This document shows, piece by piece, positions 17,631 through 26,472 of a DNA stretch of 64,000 nucleotides. The notes under the pieces were generated by a model. The model saw nothing but the letters and a program-made list of their open reading frames with translations. It was not told where the DNA came from and searched no databases. Positions within the stretch are counted from its first letter, which is position 1; each line of letters begins with the position of its first letter. The DNA is taken from positions 1 through 64,000 of the forward strand of contig NZ_BSSE01000015.1 in the NCBI RefSeq assembly GCF_030268965.1, written 5' to 3'. Position numbers and translations under genes: made by a program. The stretch is from Microtetraspora sp. NBRC 16547 (GTDB lineage: Bacteria > Actinomycetota > Actinomycetes > Streptosporangiales > Streptosporangiaceae).

Positions 17631-19280
17631 CTACTTCTTCTCGGTCTTGCGGACGTGCTTGACGATCTTCTCCTGGCCGACCTCGCCGGCCTCCAGAGCC
17701 TCGACCGGGACGTCCCTGACCAGCAGCTCGCCGGACGAGGTGGTGAAGCCCTTCTTGAACTCCGTGATCGCGTCCTTGAGGACGGTGATCGTGTCGTCCG
17801 AGAGGTCCCTGGTCTCGCGGATGCTGTCAAACACGCCCTTGGCCTGGCTGGACAGGTAGTCCAGGAACTCGCCCTCGAAGCGGCGGATGTCCTCGACCGG
17901 GACGTCGTCCAGCTCACCGGTGGTGCCGGCCCAGATGGAGACGACCTCCTTCTCGACCGGGAAGGGGCTGTACTGCGGCTGCTTGAGCAGCTCGACCAGA
18001 CGCTGGCCGCGCTCGAGCTGCGCCTTGGACGCGGCGTCGAGGTCGGACGCGAAGGCCGCGAAGGCCTCCAGGTCGCGGTACTGGGAGAGCGCCAGACGGA
18101 GCGTGCCGGCGACCTTCTTCATCGCCTTGGTCTGCGCCGAGCCACCGACTCGGGAGACCGACACACCGACGTTGATGGCGGGGCGGACACCGGAGTTGAA
18201 CAGGTCGGTCTCGAGGAAGACCTGGCCGTCGGTGATGGAGATGACGTTGGTCGGGATGAACGCGGAGACGTCGTTGCCCTTGGTCTCGATGACCGGCAGG
18301 CCGGTCATCGACCCGGCGCCCATGTCGTCGGAGAGCTTGGCGCAGCGCTCCAGCAGACGCGAGTGCAGGTAGAAGACGTCACCGGGGTACGCCTCACGGC
18401 CCGGCGGACGGCGCAGCAGCAGCGACACGGCGCGGTAGGCGTCGGCCTGCTTGGTCAGGTCGTCGAAGACGATCAGGACGTGCTTGCCCTGGTACATCCA
18501 GTGCTGGCCGATGGCCGAACCGGTGTAGGGGGCGATGTACTTGTAACCGGCCGGGTCGGACGCCGGAGCGGCGACGATGGTGGTGTACTCCATCGCGCCC
18601 GCCTCCTCGAGGCGACCCTTGACCTGGGCGATCGTGGAGCCCTTCTGGCCGACGGCGACGTAGACGCACCGGACCTGCCGGCTCGGGTCGCCGGAGAGCC
18701 AGTTCTCCTTCTGGTTCAGGATGGTGTCCACGGCGATCGCGGTCTTGCCGGTGCCACGGTCACCGATGATCAGCTGGCGCTGGCCACGGCCGATCGCGGT
18801 CATCGCGTCGATCGCCTTGATGCCGGTGGCGAGGGGCTCCTTCACCGGCTGCCGCTGCACGACCGAGGGGGCCTGCAGTTCGAGGGCGCGGACACCCTCG
18901 GCCTCGATCGCACCCTTGCCGTCCAGCGGGTTGCCCAGCGGGTCGACCACGCGGCCGAGGAAGTTGTCACCGACGGGGACGGACAGGACCTCGCCGGTGC
19001 GGCGAACCTGCTGTCCTTCCTCGATCTTGCTGAAGTCGCCCAGGACGACGACACCGATCTCCCGGACGTCCAGGTTCAGCGCCAGGCCACGCGTGCCGTC
19101 CTCGAACTCGAGCAGCTCGTTCGCCATCGTCGAGGGCAGGCCGGAGACATGGGCGATGCCGTCGCCACAGTCGACGACGGTCCCGATCTCCTCGCGCGCG
19201 GCACCTTCCGGCTCGTACGCCTGGACGAAGCGCTCAAGCGCGTCCCGGATCTCGTCCGGCCGGATCGTAAGCTCCGCCAT
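17631..19280 (-). CDS. atpA: ATP synthase F1 subunit alpha
   Basis: The 549-residue non-catalytic nucleotide-binding subunit, with P-loop [13 protein letters not shown], the [29 protein letters not shown] region, and the [13 protein letters not shown]-type motif here as [17 protein letters not shown]. The C-terminal extension after the usual end ([23 protein letters not shown]) is common in actinobacterial alpha subunits and longer than in enterics. It is preceded by atpH after 23 bases. Confidence 0.97.
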   Translation of the reverse strand: MAELTIRPDEIRDALERFVQAYEPEGAAREEIGTVVDCGDGIAHVSGLPSTMANELLEFEDGTRGLALNLDVREIGVVVLGDFSKIEEGQQVRRTGEVLSVPVGDNFLGRVVDPLGNPLDGKGAIEAEGVRALELQAPSVVQRQPVKEPLATGIKAIDAMTAIGRGQRQLIIGDRGTGKTAIAVDTILNQKENWLSGDPSRQVRCVYVAVGQKGSTIAQVKGRLEEAGAMEYTTIVAAPASDPAGYKYIAPYTGSAIGQHWMYQGKHVLIVFDDLTKQADAYRAVSLLLRRPPGREAYPGDVFYLHSRLLERCAKLSDDMGAGSMTGLPVIETKGNDVSAFIPTNVISITDGQVFLETDLFNSGVRPAINVGVSVSRVGGSAQTKAMKKVAGTLRLALSQYRDLEAFAAFASDLDAASKAQLERGQRLVELLKQPQYSPFPVEKEVVSIWAGTTGELDDVPVEDIRRFEGEFLDYLSSQAKGVFDSIRETRDLSDDTITVLKDAITEFKKGFTTSSGELLVRDVPVEALEAGEVGQEKIVKHVRKTEKK

Positions 19281-19303
19281 CTCTCTTCTGTCTCCCTATT
19301 CGC

Positions 19304-20113
19304 CTAGCCGGCCAACCGGCGGCGGACTTCTTCGATTCGTCCAGCGATGGTGTTGTCGATCAGATCGTCGCCGATCCTGATCGAGAACCCACCGAGCACC
19401 TTGGGGTCCACCTCGACGTTCAGGTGGACGTCACGGCCGTACGTGGCGCGCAACCAGGCGGCGAGGCGCTGCTTCTGGCCCTCTTCGAGCGGTACGGCGG
19501 TGCGCACCAGCCCGACCAGACGCTGCCGCTGCTGCGCGACGATCCAGCCGTACTCGTCGAGGCCTGTCTCCAGGCTACGTCCTCGCGGGTGTGCGGAAAG
19601 CTGCGTGACCAGGCGCAGGGTGGAGGGCGCGACCTTTCCACCCAGCAGACCGGCGAGCAGCTCGCGCTTGCGCTCCGCCGGGACGGCGGCGTCGCTCAGC
19701 ACGCGCCGCAGCTCCGGGTTCGCCGCGAGAATGCGGCTGAACCGGAACAGCTCGTCCTCGACGTCGTCGAGCCTGCCCTGGCTCTCGGCCTCGGCCGAGG
19801 AAGCCACCACCGAGAGCCGCTCGAGCGCGTCGGCCAGGTCACCGGCTCGCGACCACTTGGCCTCGACCGCGGCGACCGTGGTCTCCAGCGCGGGCTCGCT
19901 CACCTTGCCGGCCAGCAGGGCCCGAACGGTCTGCGCCTTCTGCTCGGCGGGTCGCGAAGCGTCGGAGAAGCCGCGGCGCAGTCCGTGCTCGCGGTCGAGC
20001 AGGTCGGCCACAGCGCTGAGCTCGTCGGCCAGCGTGCCCAGGTCGGCGGACCCGGCCACGCTGTTGAACCGCTCTTCGACCTCGGCCAGCGAAGTCCTGC
20101 TCAAACCCCTCAT
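19304..20113 (-). CDS. atpH: ATP synthase subunit delta
   Basis: A 269-residue stator subunit linking F1 to the peripheral stalk. It is longer than the enteric protein (about 177), as usual in Streptomyces-type actinobacteria. The C-terminal hallmark VDPKVLGGFSIRIGDDLIDNTIAGRIEEVRRRL is complete. It lies between atpF and atpA in the normal order. Confidence 0.95.
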   Translation of the reverse strand: MRGLSRTSLAEVEERFNSVAGSADLGTLADELSAVADLLDREHGLRRGFSDASRPAEQKAQTVRALLAGKVSEPALETTVAAVEAKWSRAGDLADALERLSVVASSAEAESQGRLDDVEDELFRFSRILAANPELRRVLSDAAVPAERKRELLAGLLGGKVAPSTLRLVTQLSAHPRGRSLETGLDEYGWIVAQQRQRLVGLVRTAVPLEEGQKQRLAAWLRATYGRDVHLNVEVDPKVLGGFSIRIGDDLIDNTIAGRIEEVRRRLAG

Positions 20114-20165
20114 CGGCTCACCGCTCCTCGTTCGCCGCGCTCAGCGCGTCCGATTCGCTCCGACA

Positions 20166-20711
20166 TCAGCGGACCGCCTGCGACGTTCCCTCGAGCTCCT
20201 CAAGGAACCTGTCGACGATGCGCCGCTGGCGGGCCTCGTCCTCGAGGGACTCGCCCACGATGCGACCGGCGAGGTCGGTGGAGAGGCGGCCGATCTCGCC
20301 GCGCAGCTGGGCGAATGCCTGCTGCCGGTCGGCCTCGATCTGGGCGTGGGCGGCCTGGATGAGGCGACGTGCCTCCGCCTGGGCCTCCTCGCGCAGCTCG
20401 GCCTTGATCTGGGCGCCCTGCTCGCGCGCCTCTTCCCGCAGCCGGGCCGCGTCCTGGCGAGCCTCGGCGAGCTGGGCGCGGTACTGCTCCAGCGTCCGCT
20501 GAGCCTCGGCCTGAGCGTCCTCGGCCTTCTTGATGCCGCCTTCGATCGCCTCCGTGCGCTCTGTCAGCGTCTTCTGGATGCGCGGCGTCAGGATCTTGCC
20601 GACGACGATCAGGACGAAGAGGAACGCGAAGACGCCGACGACGAGCTCGTACATGTGCGGCATGATCGGGCTGTTGCCCTCAGCCGCGAGAAGCGTAGCT
20701 GCCGCTGTCAT
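20166..20711 (-). CDS. atpF: ATP synthase Fo subunit b
   Basis: A 181-residue subunit with a single N-terminal membrane helix (MYELVVGVFAFLFVLIVVGKIL) and a long charged helix (about residues 45-160) that dimerises as the peripheral stalk. An in-frame ATG 19 codons downstream (MYELVV) is an alternative start. Upstream is atpE after 29 bases. Confidence 0.95.
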   Translation of the reverse strand: MTAAATLLAAEGNSPIMPHMYELVVGVFAFLFVLIVVGKILTPRIQKTLTERTEAIEGGIKKAEDAQAEAQRTLEQYRAQLAEARQDAARLREEAREQGAQIKAELREEAQAEARRLIQAAHAQIEADRQQAFAQLRGEIGRLSTDLAGRIVGESLEDEARQRRIVDRFLEELEGTSQAVR

Positions 20712-20740
20712 GGATGCAGCCTTCCGTCAGGGGTCTTTCG

Positions 20741-20965
20741 TCAGCCGTAGATGAACGGCGCAACGAGACCGATCAGAGCGAGGGCCTCGACGAGAACGAA
20801 GCCGAGGAGCATGTTCTGGCGGATCAGGCCGTACGCCTCGGGCTGGCGCGCGATGGCCTGAAGGCCGTTGCCGAAGATGAGGCCGACGCCGATGCCGGGG
20901 CCAAGGGTGGCCAGGCCGTAACCGATGGCACCGATGTTGCCGGAGACCTCAGCGAGAACGCTCAT
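20741..20965 (-). CDS. atpE: ATP synthase Fo subunit c
   Basis: The 74-residue proteolipid of the rotor ring: two membrane helices joined by the polar loop RQPEAYGLIRQ, with the ion-carrying carboxylate E60 in GFVLVEALALIG. No sodium-binding signature is evident, so a proton ring is likely. Confidence 0.97.
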   Translation of the reverse strand: MSVLAEVSGNIGAIGYGLATLGPGIGVGLIFGNGLQAIARQPEAYGLIRQNMLLGFVLVEALALIGLVAPFIYG

Positions 20966-21029
20966 TGCATTTCCTTTACTGGACGGCCGGTGCAGGGTGT
21001 CACCGGTCTGGACTAGGCGGGAAGGGGTC

Positions 21030-21821
21030 TTAGTGCTCGGCGTGCAGGGAGCCGCCGATGTACATGGCGGCGAGCAGCGCGAACAGGAAGGCCTGCAGGA
21101 ACTGGATGAACAGCTCGAAGCCGGTCATGGCGATCGTGAAGAGAACACCCAGCACTCCCACCGGCGCTCCGAGCGGGGTCAGCTTCTCGAAGAGGAACCA
21201 GAAGCCGACCATGCTGAAGAACGCGAGGATGATGTGACCGGCGAACATGTTCGCGAACAGTCGCACCGCGTGCGTGAAGGGGGCGACGATCATGTTCGAG
21301 AGAAACTCGATCGGAGCCAGCAGGAAGTAGATCGGCTTGGGCAGCCCCGGGGGGAACATCATGTTCTTGAAGTAGCCGAGAGCGCCCTGGTGCTTCATGC
21401 CGAGGTAGATCTTCATCCCGTAGACCGACAGCGCCAGGACGGCAGGGAAGGCGATGTGCGAGGCGACCGGGAACTGCAGGACGGGGATGACACCCATCAG
21501 GTTCCAGATCCAGACGAGGAAGAAGAGGCTGAGCAGCAGGCCCATGTAGCGGTCGGCGTCCTTGCCCAGGAACGGCCGGGCCACCTGGTCCCGCACGAAC
21601 ATGTAGCCCATCTCGCCCACGTTCTGGACGCCCCTGGGCACCAGCTTGGGGTTGCCGAACGCGGACCAGCAGAAGACGACGACGACCACCGAGCTCAGCA
21701 GAGCGAGCAGCACCGGCTTCGTCAGCCAGAAGGGCGCCCCGTCCCAGAGCGGGGGGAAGTCGAACAGTTCAAGCCCCGGGGCCTTGAACTCGTCGGCGGC
21801 GAGAACCGTCAGCGCGCTCAC
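21030..21821 (-). CDS. atpB: ATP synthase Fo subunit a
   Basis: A 263-residue membrane subunit forming the proton half-channels. The essential arginine lies in HAVRLFANMFAGH and the last helices read FELFIQFLQAFLFALLAAMYI. It starts at a GTG and lies between the small AtpZ-like gene and atpE. Confidence 0.97.
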   Translation of the reverse strand: MSALTVLAADEFKAPGLELFDFPPLWDGAPFWLTKPVLLALLSSVVVVVFCWSAFGNPKLVPRGVQNVGEMGYMFVRDQVARPFLGKDADRYMGLLLSLFFLVWIWNLMGVIPVLQFPVASHIAFPAVLALSVYGMKIYLGMKHQGALGYFKNMMFPPGLPKPIYFLLAPIEFLSNMIVAPFTHAVRLFANMFAGHIILAFFSMVGFWFLFEKLTPLGAPVGVLGVLFTIAMTGFELFIQFLQAFLFALLAAMYIGGSLHAEH

Positions 21822-21888
21822 GCGGCGTTCCCTTCAACGTGGAGATGGATCAGGATGGCTTGCCCAGAGGGGTGACCGTCAGCTGAGC

Positions 21889-22104
21889 TCAGCGACCGTA
21901 CTTCAGATAGACGAGGTAGATCGCGAGCACTACCCCGATGAGGATGCCGATGGGAATGAAGGCGTGCACGCCCGTCCAACGGCTCAGCAACCAGCCGGAG
22001 CCGCCCCAGATAATCATTCCCGAGATGAGGTAGCTGGGAATCGACCAGGCGGCGTTGGCGAAGTCGCGACCGTCCTGCTCCGGGCTGCGCTCCATTTCGC
22101 TCAT
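21889..22104 (-). CDS. Small AtpZ/AtpI-like membrane protein
   Basis: A 71-residue protein with two predicted membrane helices (WSIPSYLISGMIIWGGSGWLLSRW and FIPIGILIGVVLAIYLVYLKY). It occupies the position between atpI and atpB where actinomycetes carry a short AtpZ/AtpI-family gene thought to help assemble the c-ring or move Mg2+. The ATG at 22104 is used; a GTG at 22113 would add three residues. Confidence 0.75.
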   Translation of the reverse strand: MSEMERSPEQDGRDFANAAWSIPSYLISGMIIWGGSGWLLSRWTGVHAFIPIGILIGVVLAIYLVYLKYGR

Positions 22105-22167
22105 CGCGGGCACGACGATAGCAGGCGGGGAGCTGACTAGTCATATCGGACTGCACCATGAGCCCGG

Positions 22168-22590
22168 TCACGGGTGTCCCTGCCCGGAGATCCCGGCCTT
22201 GGGCTCGACGTAAAGCACCTTCAACTTCATGAAACCGCGCATCTCGCCCACCGTCCAGGCGACGGTACACGCGACGACTGTCAGCGCGAACGCGCGCGGG
22301 CTGAAGGCGGTGGCGGTTTCGAAGGCCTTCAGCAGGGCCATGATGAGCAGCACCTTCACGGCGTAGCTCGCGATCGCGGCCAGCATCATCATCTGCGGCG
22401 AGATCCGGCCGGCCCAGGAGACCGCGACCAGACCGACGGTGAAGAAGACCGCGACCAGGGCGATGCCGATGGCCGCGCCGAGCGCGCCCTGAACACCGGC
22501 GAAGATCACCGCGACGACCACGGCGACCAGGCCCACCGCGAGGGTGGGGATCGCGGCGCCCTTGAGAACGCGCACGTCGTTGGCCTGCAT
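22168..22590 (-). CDS. atpI: ATP synthase protein I-like membrane protein
   Basis: A 140-residue protein with four membrane segments (for example IPTLAVGLVAVVVAVIFAG and AFALTVVACTVAWTVGEMRGF). Its place as first gene of the ATP synthase operon and its size match the actinobacterial AtpI group, although sequence conservation in this family is weak. It is implicated in assembly of the c-ring. A Rex-like site lies 71-88 bases upstream. Confidence 0.8.
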   Translation of the reverse strand: MQANDVRVLKGAAIPTLAVGLVAVVVAVIFAGVQGALGAAIGIALVAVFFTVGLVAVSWAGRISPQMMMLAAIASYAVKVLLIMALLKAFETATAFSPRAFALTVVACTVAWTVGEMRGFMKLKVLYVEPKAGISGQGHP

Positions 22591-22653
22591 CGGAACTCCA
22601 TGAACCGGTTATCAAGCGAGCGATTGCTTCCTGAGGTGTTCCAGCATATGGAA

Positions 22654-22690
22654 CCCCTGCTAGTGAAAGCTATCACAAGCTCAGCGGGGG
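22654..22690 (-). terminator. Hairpin after wecA overlapping the ATP synthase regulatory region
   Basis: CCCCTGCT (22654-22661) pairs with AGCGGGGG (22683-22690) with one mismatch. On the transcribed strand it starts 6 bases after the wecA stop, as a terminator would. The loop contains the Rex-like site, and a second small hairpin GTTCC/GGAAC lies at 22638-22654. Confidence 0.45.
22661..22678. promoter_or_regulatory. Rex-like redox operator upstream of the ATP synthase operon
   Basis: TAGTGAA-AGCT-ATCACAA matches the actinobacterial Rex consensus TTGTGAA-N4-TTCACAA at 12 of 14 positions. Rex is an NADH/NAD+-sensing repressor known to control respiratory genes, and reported for ATP synthase genes in streptomycetes. 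The position before atpI is consistent with redox control of the operon. No rex gene is in the window. Confidence 0.6.
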
Positions 22691-22696
22691 CTGCCT

Positions 22697-23992
22697 TTAC
22701 CTGCCGGTTCGTGGACGGGCGATCGCGGTGTCGGTGGTCCGCGCGTGTGTCGCGCCGCCGGCGACGGCACTCGGATCGGACGGATCCGAGGCCCCGAAGA
22801 CGGAGGGGTGAGCCCCCGGAATGTGCTCGCCACCCGGTCCCGGCTCGTCCTTGCCGCGCGACCGCCGGCCGCGCGGCCCATCCTTGCTGGACCTCCATCG
22901 CGGCGACGCCATCAGCATGAGCACGGCCACGGCCAGCGCGATGGTCAGCGGGAACACGATCAGCGGAACGCCGCCGATCGACAGGCCGACCATAGTGAAG
23001 GAGAACAGGAACGTCCAGCCGTACATGATCAGGACGCTGCGGCGGTGCGAGTGGCCGATGTCGAGCAGCCGGTGGTGCAGGTGGCCGCGGTCGGGAGCGA
23101 ACGGCGACTGGCCGGCGGACGTCCGGCGGATCACTGCCATGACGAGGTCCAGGAGCGGTAACACCATGACCGCGATCGGCAGCACGAGCGGCAGCACCAC
23201 GGGGAACTTGTTCATCCGGTCGATGGCGCCGGAGTCGACCGACGAGATGATGGTGATCAGCGACGTGGCGAGCAGCATCCCGATCAGCATCGCCCCGGTG
23301 TCGCCCATGAAGATCTTGGCGGGGTTGAAGTTGTGCGGCAGGAAGCCGAGGCACATCCCGATCAAGATGGCCGCGATGGCCGCCGTGACGTTGATGCGGG
23401 ACCCGCTGCTGTTCTGGGAGAGCGCGATCGAGTAGGCGAAGGTCGCGAGCGCGGCGATGCCCACGATGCCCGCGGCCAGGCCGTCCAGCCCGTCCACGAA
23501 GTTCACCGCGTTGATCACGACCACCACGATCATGATCGTGATGATCGTGCTCAGGTTGGGGTCGAGGCCGGTCGAGCCGCCCATGTCCTTGGGCAGCGGC
23601 AGCCAGGGCAGGGCCATCCCGAAGTAGACCAGCAGGCCGCCCGCCGCGATCTGCCCGCCGAGCTTGACCAGCGCGTCCATGCCGAGCCAGTCGTCCAGGA
23701 AGCCGGTCAGCACGATCACGCCGCCCGCGACGAGCAGGGCCTTCACCGTCTGCCCGGCCTGGCCGCTGGATAGCGCGCCCCCGACGTAGGGCAGGTGCGT
23801 CGCGAGTAACAGCCCGGCGGCCATCCCCCCGAACATCGCGAGGCCGCCCAGCCTCGGGATCGGCACCTTGTGCACGTCCCTGTCCCGCACTTCGGGTGCC
23901 GCGCCGATGCGCAGTGCGAACACCCGGACCGGAGGCACCAGCAGGAAGGTGACCGCGGCCGTGACGAGCGTCAGGAGCAGATATTCGCTCAC
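22697..23992 (-). CDS. wecA: Undecaprenyl-phosphate N-acetylglucosaminyl/GalNAc-1-phosphate transferase (WecA/TagO/MraY family)
   Basis: A 431-residue polytopic enzyme that transfers a sugar-1-phosphate from a UDP-sugar to the lipid carrier undecaprenyl (or decaprenyl) phosphate, the first step of surface glycan or arabinogalactan/teichoic acid synthesis. Family motifs are DRDVHKVPIPRLGG, the metal-binding VNFVDGLDGLAAG, FNPAKIFMGDTGA, and the WecA-type histidine loop SPFAPDRGHLHHRLLD. The last 80 residues are a disordered basic tail (RWRSSKDGPRGRRSRGKDEPG). The start is GTG at 23992, about 57 bases after glyA. Confidence 0.9.
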   Translation of the reverse strand: MSEYLLLTLVTAAVTFLLVPPVRVFALRIGAAPEVRDRDVHKVPIPRLGGLAMFGGMAAGLLLATHLPYVGGALSSGQAGQTVKALLVAGGVIVLTGFLDDWLGMDALVKLGGQIAAGGLLVYFGMALPWLPLPKDMGGSTGLDPNLSTIITIMIVVVVINAVNFVDGLDGLAAGIVGIAALATFAYSIALSQNSSGSRINVTAAIAAILIGMCLGFLPHNFNPAKIFMGDTGAMLIGMLLATSLITIISSVDSGAIDRMNKFPVVLPLVLPIAVMVLPLLDLVMAVIRRTSAGQSPFAPDRGHLHHRLLDIGHSHRRSVLIMYGWTFLFSFTMVGLSIGGVPLIVFPLTIALAVAVLMLMASPRWRSSKDGPRGRRSRGKDEPGPGGEHIPGAHPSVFGASDPSDPSAVAGGATHARTTDTAIARPRTGR

Positions 23993-24049
23993 GGACCTAG
24001 TTTCTCGTGTGGGCGGACCAGTTGTGACGGGAAAAGCCCGCGAATCGCC

Positions 24050-25315
24050 TCATTCGTCGGGATACGCCGGATGCGTGGCGGTCAGCGTCCTTACCCGTTC
24101 GATCACTGACGTTATAGCACCAGGGTTGCATACGGCCTGCACGACGGCGGAAGCGATCTCTTTCATCTCCGCGGGCCCCATGCCCTGGGTCGTCACGCAC
24201 GCGGTGCCCACCCTGATGCCCGAAGTGATCGTGGGTGGTTCCGGGTCATACGGGATGGCGCTGCGGTTGAGCGTGATCGCCGCCTCCTCGCAGCGCCCCT
24301 CCGCCTCCGCGCCGGTGACGCCCGCCCCGCGGACGTCGAGCAGCACCAGGTGGGTGTCCGTGCCGCCCGACACGGGGCGCAGCCCCTCGGACGCGACCGC
24401 CTCGGCGAAAGCCGCCGCGTTCTCCACCATGGCCGCGGCGTACGTGCGGAACTCCGGCCGCAACGCCTCGCCGAACGCGACCGCCTTCGCCGCCACCGAG
24501 TGCATCAGCGGGCCGCTCTGCGAGAACGGGAACACCGCGCGGTCGATCCGCGGGGCCAGCTCCGCGGCGCACAGGATCGCGCCCCCGCGCGGCCCGCGCA
24601 GCGTCTTGTGCGTGGTGAACGTGACGACGTCGGCGTACGGCACGGCCGACGGGACGGCCTCCCCCGCCATCAGTCCGATCGTGTGGGCGGCGTCCACGAG
24701 CAGCCAGGCGCCGGTCTCGTCGGCGATCCCGCGGAAGGCGGCGTAGTCGATCAGCCGGGAGTAGGTCGCAGCGCCACAGATGATCATCTTGGGCCGGTGG
24801 CGCAGCGCGAGGTCGCGCACCTCGTCGTAGTCGATCAGCTCGTTGTCCCGGCGCACGCCGTAGGCGACGACGTCGAACCACCTGCCGGAGAAGTTGACCT
24901 TGGAACCGTGCGTCAGGTGGCCGCCGTGCTGCAGGGCCATCGCGAGGACGGTGTCGCCCGGCTGGAGCAGCGCGGCGTAGGCCGCGAAGTTCGCCGATGC
25001 CCCGGTGTGCGGCTGGACGTTGACGTGGTCGGCGCGGAACAGCTTCTTCGCCCGGTCGATCGCGAGCCGCTCGGCCTGGTCGACCACCTCGCAGCCGCCG
25101 TAGTACCTGTGGCCGGGATAGCCCTCGGCGTACTTGTTGGTGAGCGTCGAGCCGAGCGCCGCCATCACGGCGGGCGAGGTGAAGTTCTCGCCCGCGATGA
25201 GCTGGAGCCCGCCGCGCAGCCGGGCGACCTCGTCCAGGAGCAACTGGGCGACCTCCGGATCCTGCCGCGCCAGTTGGGAGAAGTCGGGTCCGTAGAACGG
25301 TTGGGTCTTATGCAT
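24050..25315 (-). CDS. glyA: Serine hydroxymethyltransferase-type PLP enzyme, diverged
   Basis: A 421-residue protein of the glycine/serine hydroxymethyltransferase family, which moves a one-carbon unit between serine and tetrahydrofolate. Conserved are NKYAEGYPGHRYYGGCE, GGHLTHG, the PLP lysine K237 in THKTLRGPRGG, and SGIRVGT. Several normally invariant spots differ: IAGENF instead of IASENF/Y, VDAAHTIGL instead of VDMAHIAGL, VTFTTHK instead of VTTTTHK, and FPFSQSGPLMH instead of FPGxQGGPLMH. A second copy in this position is common in actinomycetes. It may be a true SHMT paralogue or an enzyme with shifted specificity. A structured leader precedes the ATG. Confidence 0.85.
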   Translation of the reverse strand: MHKTQPFYGPDFSQLARQDPEVAQLLLDEVARLRGGLQLIAGENFTSPAVMAALGSTLTNKYAEGYPGHRYYGGCEVVDQAERLAIDRAKKLFRADHVNVQPHTGASANFAAYAALLQPGDTVLAMALQHGGHLTHGSKVNFSGRWFDVVAYGVRRDNELIDYDEVRDLALRHRPKMIICGAATYSRLIDYAAFRGIADETGAWLLVDAAHTIGLMAGEAVPSAVPYADVVTFTTHKTLRGPRGGAILCAAELAPRIDRAVFPFSQSGPLMHSVAAKAVAFGEALRPEFRTYAAAMVENAAAFAEAVASEGLRPVSGGTDTHLVLLDVRGAGVTGAEAEGRCEEAAITLNRSAIPYDPEPPTITSGIRVGTACVTTQGMGPAEMKEIASAVVQAVCNPGAITSVIERVRTLTATHPAYPDE

Positions 25316-25318
25316 AAA

Positions 25319-25364
25319 CCGGGCTCACATCCCAGGGACGACCGTCCTCCCAATGTAAGCCCGG
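25319..25364 (-). promoter_or_regulatory. Leader hairpin directly upstream of glyA
   Basis: CCGGGCTCACAT (25319-25330) and ATGTAAGCCCGG (25353-25364) pair over 12 positions, with one G.U in the RNA, around a 22-base loop containing GGGAGGAC. The stem ends 3 bases before the glyA start codon, so it should affect ribosome access. It matches no riboswitch class I can name. Confidence 0.55.
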
Positions 25365-26085
25365 CAATGCGCGCCGCGAGGACCCCCAACGGGCTTTACC
25401 CAAGCTCTACCGAATACCAGGGAAATGTCGGCGGAGCACCGGGGGATTCTCGCGTGGAGGACGTTTGGTGGCGCGCGATCGACCATTCCCGAGCGCCGAT
25501 CATGACTGCCGCTCCGGGGTGATCCGTTTGCCGGCGACCGCCGCGAGGACCAGCGGGAACGCTCCCAGATCGAGCCGGAAAACGTTCCGAGCGAGGACGG
25601 AGCGGACGGCGCGACACCTCCGAAAGCCGCGGCCACTCCGCCGACAAGGGGATTGTTTTACACTTGCCATTTCATTTCTCTACGCCATGCGGCGCCCCAG
25701 AAGGCTTTCGCCTGAGCGATCCGCCGGAATAACGGCGAAGAATGTCTAGACGAGCATGAGGATCGCGATCGCCACCTGCCTGACACCCTGCTTCGGACGG
25801 TCACGATCCGCTCGATCACGAGATCACCGCGCCCGATTCGGTCGGCAGACCACGATGACCACAGTTCCGATGTCAACTTGAAAACGATCACATCGGCGTG
25901 AAGTAATACGGATGACCTGAGAAGTGAGATCACCCGCGTTGTCGCGCCCTCGCAGCGGAAACCGGATCTCACAAGAAGGCGCTCTCAAGAGAGGGCAGCG
26001 CTGCCGCCGGCGCTCGCCATCGGACTCCCGCTGAATGTGGTCCTTCGCGGGCGGGCCTCCCGGTTTCACCTGCGGGTCCGCTGGC
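25365..26085. other. Long gene-free spacer between glyA and the WXG-like pair
   Basis: About 720 bases with no convincing gene on either strand. The stretch around 25660-25980 is clearly less GC-rich than its neighbours (for example TTGTTTTACACTTGCC at 25653-25668), and the open frames there lack actinobacterial codon bias. It may be a scar of insertion or decayed sequence at the border of the accessory locus 26086-28646. Confidence 0.5.
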
Positions 26086-26472
26086 TCAGGAGAAGGCGCG
26101 GGGCGCGCCGACGCCCCCTGGTATCCACCGTGGCGTGTCGGCGGCCTGGTCACTGATCGCGGTCAGCACCGCCTGGCGGTACATCGCCAGCCGGTTGCGC
26201 CACTCGGCGACGTCGCCCACGTAGCGCTTCGCCACCGGCGCGTCCCAGACGTCGTTGCTCCGCGCCATCTGGTACGGCTTCTCCAGCGATCGAGCGAGCT
26301 GTTCCATCAGCGGCAGGACCTGGAGCCAGAGATCGACGAGCCGCTGATATTCGGGGTTGAACACCCACGTGGTCTGCTGTCCGCCGGGCGCGAGCAGGTC
26401 CGTGCTCGACGGTGCGGGCGGCGTCTCGCCCGGCTGGAGCGGAACCGGCGCGGGCGGATCTCCATAGATCAC
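26086..26472 (-). CDS. WXG100-like small helical protein
   Basis: A 128-residue protein of unknown function. After a Pro-rich N terminus (residues 1-35), residues 38-105 look like a two-helix hairpin. The turn reads VWDAPVAKRYV, close to the W-x-G-x-A-x-x-[FY] turn of WXG100 proteins secreted by type VII systems, with Ala in place of Gly. A short Pro/Gly tail follows. The GTG start overlaps the stop of the large upstream gene by 4 bases (GTGA), so the two are co-translated and probably act together. No type VII secretion machinery is in the window. Confidence 0.65.
   Translation of the reverse strand: MIYGDPPAPVPLQPGETPPAPSSTDLLAPGGQQTTWVFNPEYQRLVDLWLQVLPLMEQLARSLEKPYQMARSNDVWDAPVAKRYVGDVAEWRNRLAMYRQAVLTAISDQAADTPRWIPGGVGAPRAFS

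Noticed and set aside
25319-25364. Glycine or THF riboswitch before glyA
   Set aside because: The element is a single hairpin; it lacks the conserved cores of the glycine, THF and SAM classes I can recall. Kept as an unnamed leader.
25465-25972. Possible small genes in the glyA-WXG spacer (25465-25749 plus strand, 25658-25972 minus strand)
   Set aside because: No conserved motif, no ribosome-binding site and no high-GC third-position bias; composition looks like non-coding DNA.
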